This document shows, one piece after another, positions 23,641-35,140 of a stretch of DNA of 64,000 nt. The DNA comes from Balanoglossus misakiensis (Eukaryota > Hemichordata), in contig CM082593.2 in the NCBI GenBank assembly GCA_040954595.2, positions 11,098,001 to 11,162,000 on the forward strand. Direction: 5' to 3'. The notes beneath the pieces were generated by a model that was not told where the DNA came from, made no database searches, and saw nothing but the letters and a program-made list of their open reading frames with translations. A program made the position numbers and the translations under genes. Position 1 is the first letter of the stretch, and each line of letters starts with the position of its first letter.

Positions 23641-24240
23641 GCCACAATTTGGCACATTTAGCCCAAAATGGAACTCAACAATAAAACGAGACGATCCATG
23701 TATTGACACTGTATACTATAAGTCGGTTATACATGGTATAAATTTTTTATGTACATCTATACCAGCTCCGGATAGATTTTTGACATTTATCCTCTTCGTT
23801 CTGAATACAAAATCAGAAATTATATTATATCATGATACCTCCGTCATTTTGATTGGACACGGGTGCAATCCCACGATGCTAAATACTCAATAGAGCTAAA
23901 ACTGGCCCCTGAACTAGCACACAACGGGAAAATGTGGGTTTAAACCTAATAATTATAATAAAAACTCTTAAATTCCTTGACGTTTCAATTTGGAGATGCT
24001 CTAAGTGAATATTTGGGACTTTGCCATGTGCAGTGCCTGTCTTTTTGTCGCCTGTATCATGTTTAATGCTTGGTCCTGGGCGACGTGTTTAGATTCATCG
24101 ATGCGACTTTGGTTCAATTCGTATAACTTCTTTTACTGTCGTTGCTGTGTCATCATCATTATGAGTTCAATTTGGGCTATCTCCAAATGCAAACATTTTT
24201 TTCTCTAGAAAATGTTTAAAATGATAAATTTGTCTTAAAT
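23640..24240. other. Loop of the inner palindrome, unique part
   Basis: This part has no partner in either arm. It contains two open frames of 84 and 67 codons (23,639-23,893; 24,005-24,208) without recognisable domains. The second encodes a Cys- and aromatic-rich hydrophobic stretch, not a convincing protein. Confidence 0.4.
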
Positions 24241-24279
24241 AGGTCTTTTTAGGCAATAAATTACCAAAAACGCAATTTT

Positions 24280-24860
24280 GACTAGAATGGGGTCAATCAG
24301 ATTTTTTATACACAGAATGAACTTTTCATACATAATCAGATCTCTGAATATGAAGAAAACAGTTTGTTTTTAGTTTTTTTTTGTAAAAATGACCTTATTT
24401 GACCTCAAAAATATGGCCAAAAATGGCATTTTTGTATTGATTGGGGTCAAAAAGACTGCTTTATGTTTTATAGTCACCATTTTACACATATAATTGACTG
24501 TCCATATATCATCAAATCAATCAATATGAAGAGAAGAGTGTGTTTTCAGTTTTGTCTAAAAATGACGTTTTTTGGGTTAAAAAGTGCCAAAACGGCAATT
24601 TTGTCTTGGGTGGGGTCAGTTAGACTGCCTTTTTCGTAATATCAACCAAATTTTACATAGAATAGGCATATCATATGTCATCAGATCTTCGAATGTGACG
24701 AAAACAGTGTGTTTTTAGTGTTTTCTAAAAATGACCTTTTTTGGGTTAAAAAGTGCCAAAATGGCAATTTTGTCTTGGGTGGGGTCAATAAGACTGCCTT
24801 TTTTGGAATCAGCACCATTTTTTACATAGAATGGACTTCACAAACCTTCCTTACCAATTT
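24280..24860. repeat. ~165-bp minisatellite, right arm
   Basis: About 3.5 units, the inverted counterpart of 22,060-22,650. The near-identical arm starts at 24,280 with 'tgactagaatggggtcaa'. Confidence 0.8.
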
Positions 24861-25318
24861 TGTTTTTTTAAAGACACCTATCTCCTAGGGTAATAACTTG
24901 TCATCATAGTCACTAATTGGTAAGGGTACTTGGAAGTATGACGTAATGATGACGTAATTGATTATTATATCAATATTTTGCAATAATTAGATACTTTACT
25001 CAATCAGCTTTCTGTTGATACCAAACACATCACAGTTTTCATCAGTACAATTGCTCAGAGACGTGTTTTGCAAAACCTCACATTTATACAAATTATAGGT
25101 GAACAGAACATCATTTTCGTAAGGGTATTTTGACTTATGACGTCACTATGATGTCATGATTTGTCATATCACTTTAATTTTGTAATTAATGGAAAGCTTG
25201 TTTATTAAGCTTTCTTTTGATACCAAATACTTCCCTGTTGTTCTAGGTATACATTCAGAGAGACAGTATTTTACAAGACTAATTTACCCCCCCCCCCTAC
25301 GTCAATTTATATGCACTT

Positions 25319-25362
25319 TTAGGCTTAGGGTTAGGGTTAGGGGTTAGGGTTAGGGTTAGGGA
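25319..25362 (+). repeat. Interstitial telomeric repeat (TTAGGG)n, right arm
   Basis: This is the inverted copy of 21,568-21,610, with the same one-base irregularity, showing that both tracts come from one ancestor. Confidence 0.95.
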
Positions 25363-25609
25363 CTGTGTGTCTAAGGCATTGTCCGCTCACGTCACTTATG
25401 TTTATAAACAAATATTTTCTGTGTTGGTCATCTAAAAGTGGTAAAATGTCTAAATATCACTACAAAGCTGAACTATAATTAAATAATTTCATTTTTGGTT
25501 TTATGTACTAAGGATTCAAGTTCAACAGTAATTAATCTGATAGAATCATGTTTTGGTGAGCAAATAGAAATAAACTTGTCTTGACTATACCCATTCTTAT
25601 ATTTAACAG

Positions 25610-26476
25610 ACTCTAACATCAAACAAGCTATCATTTCACAAGCTATTGCAGCACACAACGGAAAACAAAAGGAAAAGGTACAAGACCTCGACCAGAACCA
25701 AAGCAGTCAAGGACAAGGTGAAAAGAACACAAACACTCAGCAACCACATGAACGAAGTAAAGCAGGAACAACATCACACAGCACAGAAAACGTAGCTAGA
25801 ATTCACATTTGGAATGATAGAGAAGAAAATTTACTTGTAGTGTTGAGGTCTGACATGGAAGATTTATTTAAAACTAGTGTTAGACATGAGAAGTTGTGGC
25901 AGTCCATTGTGTCTAAAAGGGAGAGGCGGGGGTTTCTGTGTCTGTCACACAGGCAAGGGATAAATGGAAAAATTTAAAAAAAATTATATGGAAGTGATTG
26001 ATAACCGAAAGAAAACTGGAGCAGAAAGGAAAACATGTCGACATTTCAATGAGTTTGATAATTTATATGGGATGAAGGAATCGACACAGCCCACATGTAC
26101 GATGGATTCGCTTGATTTGACGACCGACAAAAGTAAAAATAACACAGACACAGTGACAGAAACAACAACAGAAATGACGACTACAGAACCTACAGAGATA
26201 ACACCAAGCACATCTGACACACATGCAACACCAAGCACATCTGACACACATGCAACACCAAGCACATCTGACACACATGCAACACCACGTACACACAGAA
26301 AAAGAAACAAAATATCCGACAGAGTATCCCCACAAGATAAATTGATGGCTGCAATTACACAAATGGAAAATAAAAATGATGATTTGTTTGGGATGATGGA
26401 AAAACAACATACAGAGAAAATGAGAAGAATGGATAGAATGTTGGATTTATACGAGCAGTCTGTCAATATGAACTAA
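25610..26476 (+). pseudogene. Harbinger Myb/SANT-like protein, frameshifted (right arm)
   Basis: This is the mirror copy of 20,453-21,319. The acceptor ttaacAG precedes 25,610. The frame is open to SIVSKRE, shifts in the same GGCGGGGG run near 25,930 and resumes through WKNLKKNYMEV to the stop at 26,476. The only protein difference seen in the C-terminal part is K to M at the second-last residue. Because the frameshift is shared, it predates the copying of one arm to the other, or it is a systematic base-calling problem in the G run. Confidence 0.75.
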
Positions 26477-27424
26477 AGATTACCGTATAATAAATTTGAC
26501 AAAATTCAAAAATGTTTTATCTAAATGAAATATTTCATAAAGTTAATTGTTACTAAACGTTTTCATTGATACTGTTATAGTTGTAGAAGTATCTGAATTT
26601 CTGGACAATTGTTAAAATTTTATTGGAGTGTTATATGTTCATACTACATGTTCGTGATGATTTTTTTTTATTTGACAAACTCAATTTTTAATCAGAATTA
26701 TTCCATGTACACATGATAACCTTAAAAAATATTTTGAAAATCTCAAATAATTTATTAGCATTGCTGTTGGCATTTATGTATGTATGGTATGTATGTATTA
26801 TATGTATGAAGACGTTGAACTTTAAAAACAAATGTAAAAATTCAAAAGTCATTACCAATGTTTATAGTTAATAATATGTGATACTTTTTATTTATTACTA
26901 GAAATTATTACATCATAACTTATGAAAAACAAACGTAAAAATGCAAAGTCATTTTCAATGTTTATAGTTAATATATTGATACTCTTTATTTATTAAGTAA
27001 TTATTGCATAACTTATGAATGTATTTATTGTCTATAATATTTATTCTATTATTATTATTGATGGATAAAAGTGAATTCTTTATCTTTAAAAAACATTTGA
27101 ACCTTTACAATAAATTATTATATCATATACAAACATAAAGTGTGTTTTTTTTTATCCAGGTAAGATTGTACATTTAAAATGTTACCAGCAATAGAAAGTC
27201 AGGCTTTGAATCCTTCAGTGTCGACTTAACCATATATATTTTAATCAATAAATATTTCATGTCCAGAGTCACACTTAACACTTCAAATACACAATATGCA
27301 TAACAAGATGATAAAAAAACATTTATCCCAGTGCATAACTTATTTTTATAACTAAATCAAGAAAAAGGTTTCATTTTCATGTGTGAAAGGCAATCCATTA
27401 AGATACCTAATGATGTTGACACTC

Positions 27425-29080
27425 TTAATGTAAATGATTCATGAGTTGCTGTCTTCTGGCAATACCCCCAGGTGCATTCACATGAACATTTGGATATTGG
27501 TTTGGATCATCAATATGCTGTGGATCTAAATCAATATAGTTTTCCACATCATCATGATGGATAATACGTAAATTGTGAAGAATACAGCCAGAAATTATAG
27601 TCTCACACACATCTTCAGGACTATGCATAGGCAATTCTCTGAGCCTCCTAACACGACCCTTTAAATGCCCAATTGATCGTTCAACATTTTGACGGCAGGA
27701 TGAAAAGACGCGATTGAACCTGCGCTGCTGAATGGTTAAAAATCCATTGTCTCTGAAGGGAGTGATAAGCCATTCTCTCAAAGGGTATGCAGAATCACCA
27801 ATGATGTATCTCCCAGGACCCATAGTTACTTCATTAGTCTCCAGTCTTGTGTACAGGGAAGAATTTCGAAGGACACGGGCATCATGTGTACAACCAGGCC
27901 ATCCAGTGTATGCATTGGTGATTAATAGATTATCATCAACAATGACCTGAAAAAAAGGACACTTTTTGTCAAGAATCTCCTACATTTATGTAACTTGATA
28001 AAATTCTCAATGGCAGAGACTAACCAACATTTCAACAGGTTTTATTTTTTAAATTCAAGAATGACACATGTCATGATGGAAGATATAAATTTTTCTCTAT
28101 AAAATTAAAAATGAATTTTCTTACCTGAAGTTGCATGGATGGATAACCTTTCCTATTTATATATAGTCTTGAGCTCCACCAATACAACCAGCCAGTCTAA
28201 TGTGAGTGCCATCAATAATGCCCACTATACCTGGTAAACCACAATCAAGCTGAAAACTCTGTGAAATCTCCCTCTGTCGCTCTTGTGTTGGCCACCTGAT
28301 AACCTACAAATATTGATAAGTCATTTTTCAACATTAATTTTTACACATACCTGCAATTATGACAAACATAATATTGGACATTTCAGCTTGCTATACAGAG
28401 TGCAGTAGAAAAAAAAATGTTGACACAGAGAACCATAATACTAAAAGAAAATGCTAAAGGATAATTTTTAACTGTCCCCTTTAATATGTTCTTTGATAGC
28501 AATAATTAAACAGAGCTTGAAATTATGCATCACCAACTGTATATTATTGAAATGTAAAAATATATTTGTATTCAAAAATAATCCATGAAGATAATCTAGA
28601 AAATGTACTTTACAATGTACTTACATCTTTCATCACAGCAATGATAGCTTTTGTGACACGCTTTACTGTTGAATGGACTGTGGATTTGGAGAGATTGAAA
28701 ATGTGACCAACTTCTCTGATGGATTCCTGGTTTACCATGTACCAAATCCATACCAATAGTTGTTTTTCTGGAGGCACTTGAGGGCGGCCACCGCATTGTT
28801 CTATTGCCAGTTTGTGGGCGATGCGCCCCAGAACAAACGTGAAGATATCTTTGCAAATACGGAAATGGATGCAAAAATCTTGCAAAGAATACTGAGGTAC
28901 GATATCTTCGGCAAAATTTTGTATCTTCGGGACGTATTTTCGGCGCAAAAATAAACAGCTCAGAGAGGCAATGATGGCAGTATTTATTCGGAGTTGCCAA
29001 ACTGCCGCAGAATCTAAAGATTCATCAAAATCCTCAAAAAAAGTACGCAAAAACAAGAAATCTTCGAACTCAGTCGCCAT
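27425..29080 (-). pseudogene. PIF/Harbinger transposase, disrupted copy (right arm)
   Basis: The exons mirror the left copy: 29,080-28,625, 28,303-28,125 and 27,946-27,425. Exons 1 and 3 encode the same protein as the left copy, including GDSAYPL and VERSIGHLKGR. In exon 2, after GGAQDY, two bases are inserted (28,155-28,170 region: 'ctatatataaatagg' replaces 'ttatatcaatagg'). This creates an in-frame TAA and shifts the frame before the end of the exon. The break comes after the first catalytic aspartate, so no complete catalytic core can be made. Confidence 0.85.
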
Positions 29081-29289
29081 ATTTGTTTACATGGGTTGCT
29101 ACGCTAGTATCGTTCGTTTGAAATCTCCCGGGTTACGCTTATGCGCATGCGAACTAGAATGGGATGACGTCAGCGGCAGCTACTCGGGTCGCTACTCGGG
29201 TCACAATCGAACTTGGTGATGGGTGATAGGCCTTCTTCGCCTCTCATCACCTCCTCCCAACATCACCTCCACTGCCTCCTCTGCCTCCT

Positions 29290-29730
29290 CCCAACATCAC
29301 CTCCACTTCCTCCTCTTCCTCCTCAGCTCCTCCTCCTCAGCTCCTCCTCCTCAGCTCCTCCTCCTCCCCAAATCCGAGTGCTACGGCTCCTCCTCCTCCT
29401 CCTCCTCCTCCTCAGCTCCTCAGCTCCTCCTCCTCAGCTCCTCCTCCTCAGCTCCTCCTCCTCAGCTCCTCCTCCTCAGCTCCTCCTCCTCCTCCTCCTC
29501 CTCCTCCTCCTCCTCCTCCTCCGCCTCCTCCTCAGCTCCTCCTCCTCCGCCTCCTCCTCAGCTCCTCCTCAGCTCCTCCTCAGCTCCTCCGCCTCCTCCT
29601 CAGCTCCTCCTCCTCAGCTCCTCCGCCTCCTCCTCAGCTCCTCCTCCTCCGCCTCCTCCTCAGCTCCTCCTCAGCTCCTCCTCAGCTCCTCCGCCTCCTC
29701 CTCAGCTCCTCCTCAGCTCCTCCTCCCCAA
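29290..29730. repeat. (CTC/AGCTCCTC)n microsatellite, right arm
   Basis: This is the inverted counterpart of the GAGGAG tract in the left arm, about 20 bp different in length. It produces the same kind of spurious Ser/Leu/Pro open frames. Confidence 0.95.
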
Positions 29731-29762
29731 ATGAGAGTGCTACGGCTCCAACCTATACTACT

Positions 29763-29768
29763 GCTGCG
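29763..29768. mobile_element. Right target-site duplication GCTGCG of the inner palindrome
   Basis: GCTGCG directly follows the terminus CCTATACTACT and is identical to 17,139-17,144. Confidence 0.6.
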
Positions 29769-30339
29769 GTCAACACGTAGCTATTAGTTTCGGTTTTATG
29801 TTCGCTACAGCTCGGAAACCAAAATGTGGTACAACTTCAAGCTACATAAACTGGAAAGCATAGTACGTGCAGAGCAGACCATGGTGACGAAAGCAGGTAT
29901 TCTAGGTCGTAAGATAAAAACACGGCGCTAGAAAAACAGTCATCAAAAGTTGCACGTGTTCCCCGGCCAAAAATAATGTAATTGTTGGCGCACAGAAAGT
30001 CCAGTCGATAAACGTTTACGCTATAGAAACTCACTCTCTCAGCAAAAGTCTGACACCCTCGTCAATGACAAAACGCAAACCGAGCTGGGTATGATCAAGT
30101 CAAACATAGGGCCAATCCCCACTCTGTGTTTTATTATTTTCCACATACGATGGTTCTAAATAAAAATGTACCTATTTGAAATGCTTACCGAGGTAAGATC
30201 ATTGAAAGTTTTCAAACGTTGATGACAAATGTATAACTGATTTTTTACAAATGAATAATCGCGCACTTGCATGTTATTTTCTCTATACCAGACACCGCGC
30301 GCGCGCCGTTGGCAAAAAAAAAAACGCGGAAAATTATTG
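29769..30339. other. Single-copy flank right of the inner palindrome
   Basis: No partner in the left arm and no gene recognised. Together with 11,396-17,144 it would form the uninterrupted spacer between the outer arms before the inner element arrived. Confidence 0.4.
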
Positions 30340-32462
30340 AGCATGCGCAGTCGATACTTCACATTGTAAACAAGATGGCGTCGCTGCCTATGCTTCTCGA
30401 CCGCTGTCGCCTGACTATGTCGGCAAAGAAGAGACGAATTTAACCATGCAACGCCATATCGGAAGACAGAATGATCGCGAGATGAAACCGGGCTATCCAA
30501 CGATTAGGCAGCCATGTTGACTGATTGGTATGTCGCCGAAGTAATTATTTGCCATTGATTTGTTTACCAGAAACGGTTTGCCTTTGGAACACATTTGGCC
30601 TCACCGAAATTGATTTCAGAGGTTTTTTCCCAAAAACTAATGACGTTCGTTTTCACCTGAGTGCGAGGATGGATTGAAGGGACACAAGCTTTTGTAGCCA
30701 CCAATATTTTGACACTCTTTATATCAATGTTGAGCTGGCATATTTGCTCCAATATGATGTAGTGTACCTGTTGCATTGAAATGAAGCTGTAATAATATTC
30801 CAGTGCAATCTAGTCCTTTGGGTTAATAGGAAAACGAGGTCAATAAATGACAGGTTTATTTAAATACAGGATATATTTATCACAAGCACTTATGCATATG
30901 TATGAGATACTTATTTATTTTTAATTTATTTTTTATTTTTTATTTATTTTGTACGTTCAGGTAATCATATGGATTTGTATGGAATCACATACACATTAAT
31001 TGAAGACTATCATATCACAGAAGTCGAGCCGCCAGATGTGTAAGGTAACCATTTAGGTTTCATGACTAAGTTTGTTTAAGAATTCATAAAGCTACCCAAT
31101 GAATGAATTTCCTTAAAATTTCACAAATGTGACAGAGTTTGCAGTTGTGCAAGAAAGTGTGTATTATTCACATAAGAATTGTTTCGTATGCATTTTTCTG
31201 ATGGCAATGCATTTGACTGTAAACAAATATGGATGTCAGTTAGTAGTGCTATTTTGTCAGTGAAATGGCTTCATCATCATCCCTCCAACCAAAGTTGAAA
31301 CAGAGTTGCAAATATTGCACAGCTTGAAATCATAAAATGTTGCAAAATTGAACCAACCCTTTGGTCAACGATTATGTTCTTACAGCTATTATTAGAACCA
31401 GACAGTCTCAGGGAACAAGAGACATGGGCCTGATTTGCAAGTTGAGTTAGAACTGCCTTTGCCTGCCCACGGACGCCCCAATTTCAGCAAAAATTATTGC
31501 ATTAAAATATGAGTATGGAGAACTATGCTCTGTGTTTCTTTTGTTAGCTTACATAGCTGTTGTCATTCTAGTTTTTCCTCCGTCCTGTGAGCAGAGTTTC
31601 AGTTGCGAAAACCGACAGTTCTCAAAGTACAAAAGTACACCTAAATTGCCTCGGTGATGAGCATGCAGAATTTATCTGATGCTTCTTACTGGCAGAAGGA
31701 CCCCACCAGTTGCAGATTGTGAATTCCATGGCACAAGGGAATTTACGCTTTGCGTTCAAATATAAATAATTAAATCCTGTAAAATTATTCTATATGTTAT
31801 TTATTGATGATTCAAAAGTGTTATGACTGATTGTGTTAGAGTACCTGTATTCCATATAAGCATGCTGTCAGTGCACATCCGATTGATAACAATTTCACAT
31901 TTTTAAAAATTTGCTTCTCTGAATAATTATGAATACATAAAACTTCATATGATATAAATTGATAAACATTAAACCCCGATGCGTGGTATAAAAGACCCCC
32001 CAAATCAGTGGCGAATCTTAATACCGTTTGACTGACAACAGACAACACCAACGATCTTGGCTCTATGAAAATCGGCCCAAACAGATCCAAGCATAAAGAA
32101 TTACACCACACAACGACAGTGGTTGGCTTTATAAACACACACAACATAAAGTTATCGATGAAAAAGTACACGAGCTTTTGAAACAACGATGATTTTGGGA
32201 GAAATCTGGTTTCAGTGCTTTTCAGAAGCATCCCTGGGAAACAATAACCACGCCATTCAAACAGCTGTCAATCGCATAGAGGTGTAAAGTGTTCAATTAT
32301 TTTCTATGTACATGAGATCAATTACACAGTTATTATGCACGACGACCACTCCCAAATAAACAACTGTACAAACACACGTTAATCCGAACCCCAGTACTTT
32401 CCGCACCGGGGTTTAAGGCCTAATGCTAGTGTCACAACATTGATTACCAGACCGTTTCCCTC

Positions 32463-32526
32463 TGTATGTATGTATGTATGTATGTATGTATGTATGTATG
32501 TATGTATGTATGTATGTATGTATGCA
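32463..32526. repeat. (GTAT)n microsatellite
   Basis: About 15 consecutive GTAT units, continuing into a GT/ATGT-rich stretch to ~32,600. It is the inverted cognate of the microsatellite tail at 9,410-9,475. Confidence 0.95.
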
Positions 32527-33537
32527 GCCATGTATGCATGTGTTTGTGTGTGTGTGTACATGTGTGTATGCATGTTACATGTATATATGGATGTATGTCT
32601 GCCCTGATCCAAAACATGAAACCACGCTTTTTTTATTTTGGTGTGTAGATGGGATTTTGCTTAAATGAAGTTGTCATTGCAAAAATACGCAAATAACCTG
32701 TGAAATATGTGGAATTGATCAAAACTCAACAACTGGTTAGACTGCTTTGAACATTTGTATGCATGTAGGTAATGTCATCATACCTGATATACTTTGAGTT
32801 TATATCGTGAATTGTCTATTTTTTATGCAATTATTTTGTCTTGTTTTACCATTTGAAAAAAAATCTTTTCCTCTTAAAGAGATTGGCTGATTTCTTTAGA
32901 ATTTAGTATGACACTTCCGGTAGGTGATCTTAGTTGGTTTTGTTTAAATTGTCGCAGAATTTGTAATCTGTCATTTTTGGTCAAAATTCATTTTCTGAGA
33001 AACTCCTTAGATTGCTTTTAAATTTTGGTATGCTTGTTCCAAGAGGTAACCCAAGTAATGTTGTATATCATTTTGGTGAAATTTACATATTGTGGTCTTG
33101 GGGCAATTTTTGCAATTTGTATTCTTTGAAACTACTAGTCAGATTGCTTTCAACTTTGGGAGGCGTGGTGATTGAAGTAGATATTATACAATTTGTTGAT
33201 AGTTGGATAGATGTGGTTTGAGGCAGTTTTTGTCATTGTTGAATGTTGTTTTCCCTAAAATACTTGTCTGGTTCCTTTGAAATGTTCTTACAGTAGGTCA
33301 TATCTGCTTGCCAATGTCACATGATTTTTCCCATGAACACAGACATACCTAATTTTGTGTAATCCCCAGATGGGACCACAGTGTGTAATAACCTGACCAA
33401 CAGTGACTAGTATATCCTGTGTGTTATACAGTACTTCTCACAAGGTTGAAGTACATGTAGACTGTTGATGATTTTTTGCGATTCTTCAGAAACTTACAAT
33501 ACAGAGTCTAATGTGGTAACGTCCATGGTCACATTAG

Positions 33538-35028
33538 TCCTGTTTCAAAATGACCTACATTACACGTCCTATACACATGTTTTGCATGTTATGATTGGTT
33601 TATCCGCTTCTCTTAGGTCCACTTGCGGCACGCTGATTGGAGGGACCTTGTAGGTTAGGTCTTATTATTATGTATTATTCACTAGACCTTGTAGGTTAGG
33701 TCTTATTACTATGCATTTTTCGCTTTACAGCTCCCTGATTGGTTAACGTGTCAGTCTGGTCCCCCATGTGTTCACTGCCTCATAATACAGGACCTTGTAG
33801 GTTAGGTCATATTAATATGTATTTATTCACCATACAGCTCCCTGATTGGTTAACGTGTCAGTCTGGTCTCCCAGTGTTCACTGCCTCATTGTGAAATGTC
33901 CCATGTGCTTCCTGGCTAGCGTTGTGGTAACACATTATTCGGTATGTCCGCAGATCATTCATTAATTTTCTGAGAAATAGCCTGACTGATACTATCTCCA
34001 ACATAAACTGCACCCTGGAAAGATTAAATGATTTTTAGATGGACTTTGAAAATCTGATTAACACATCTAAGCATTTTTGCTAACAGTTGTATATTTTCTT
34101 AAATCACCCTCCTACTTCTCATCATCAATATTATTATTGTTGTTTTACTATTTTAAAGTAAATTTGTTTTGACGTAGATGTTGTGAAAAGGAGTACGTTG
34201 TCCGTTTATACATTCGTATATTGTTTTCATAAAAATGGAACTATGACGGTGCAGCTTCATGAAAGAAGTACAATAAAAGTAATCATACCTGTAAAGCAAC
34301 TAATGAGGTATCCCAATTAAAGAAATGCAATGCTATTCTAAACAGTTCTATTGTAAGATATTTTTGGTTTACTCGAATGAATAGCACACACTTCGTATTC
34401 AGCCAGGTGTTACACGAAGTGATGCGCTGAAAAGCATTACGTAACAAAACACTAGCCCATTTCAACAAACCGCCACTGGAAATAAAATAAAAAAATTCTC
34501 CTGGCAATTTTTATTTCGAGTATCTAGTTCACAGTATCACAAAAAAATGCCATGAATAGTGAAGGAAATGTTAAATCCAATCATTATATGAGTGCCTTTC
34601 TTTATACACTGGGATCGAGCTTCGACAACGCGCAGGCAGCATGCCAGACAGAATACGACAACTGTATTCAGAAAGTACAAAAGACTTTGCATAACGAGGC
34701 AGTGAAAATTGGAGACCTACACATTAACCAATCAGGGAGCTGACAATTGAATAAATGCATGTTAATAAGACCTAACCTACAAGGTCCTGCATAATGAGGC
34801 AGTGAACACTGGAGGACCAGACCTACACATTAACCAATCAGGGAGCTGTAAAGTGAATAATACATAGTAATAAGACCTAACCTACAAGGTCTAGTGAATA
34901 ATACATAATAATAAGACCTAACACATAAGGTCCCTCCAATCACCGTGCCTCAAGTGGACCTAAGATTACCAGATGGACCAATCACAGATGTCGGTACATA
35001 TGTCATGGACCTGACTTATGAAACAGGA
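33538..35028. mobile_element. hAT-like foldback element, 1,491 bp, with empty site
   Basis: The termini are TCCTGTTTCA and TGAAACAGGA. The flanking octamers CACATTAG (33,530-33,537) and CCGTTCAG (35,029-35,036) both derive from the empty site ACATTCAG seen in the left arm near 8,433-8,440. An 8-bp target duplication is typical of hAT elements. Long inverted subterminal blocks (33,540-33,900 and 34,690-35,028) repeat the phrases 'gaccttgtaggttaggtc', 'ctgattggtta' and 'gttcactgcctca'. The 63-codon ORF at 34,552-34,743 has no transposase features, so the element looks non-autonomous. Confidence 0.75.
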
Positions 35029-35039
35029 CCGTTCAGAAC

Positions 35040-35140
35040 TACCTAGTCTATGCCCGGCAGTGTTCTGTCCGCTTTGCTTCCAAAACTAATGTCTGGCCTC
35101 ACTCATGCCACTTGCCCAATAAACTAATACCCCTTGCTGG
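35040..35140. repeat. Dispersed repeat, copy 2 of 3 (inverted)
   Basis: Contains 'gtccgctttgcttccaaaac' and 'accccttgctggga', the reverse complement of the block at 8,320-8,420. Confidence 0.6.

Larger units (their letters stand above)
17145..29762. mobile_element. 12.6-kb inner palindromic element with two head-to-head Harbinger units
   Basis: The left arm is 17,145-22,650, the loop 22,651-24,279 and the right arm 24,280-29,762. The arms are inverted and nearly identical: the 160-residue frames in them are identical except near one terminus, and only scattered substitutions and short indels are seen. The termini are AGTAGTATAGG and CCTATACTACT, bounded by a perfect 6-bp direct repeat GCTGCG. 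Termini beginning 5'-AG, long inverted repeats and 6-bp duplications are features reported for Polinton/Maverick elements. No DNA polymerase B, integrase, ATPase, protease or capsid gene is present. Each arm holds a microsatellite, a PIF/Harbinger transposase, a Myb-like gene, a telomeric tract and a minisatellite. A non-autonomous palindromic derivative is one reading; an inverted duplication of unknown cause is the alternative. Confidence 0.65.

Noticed and set aside
24005-24208. Small membrane protein in the palindrome loop
   Set aside because: Hydrophobic but with no start context, homology or conservation to support it.
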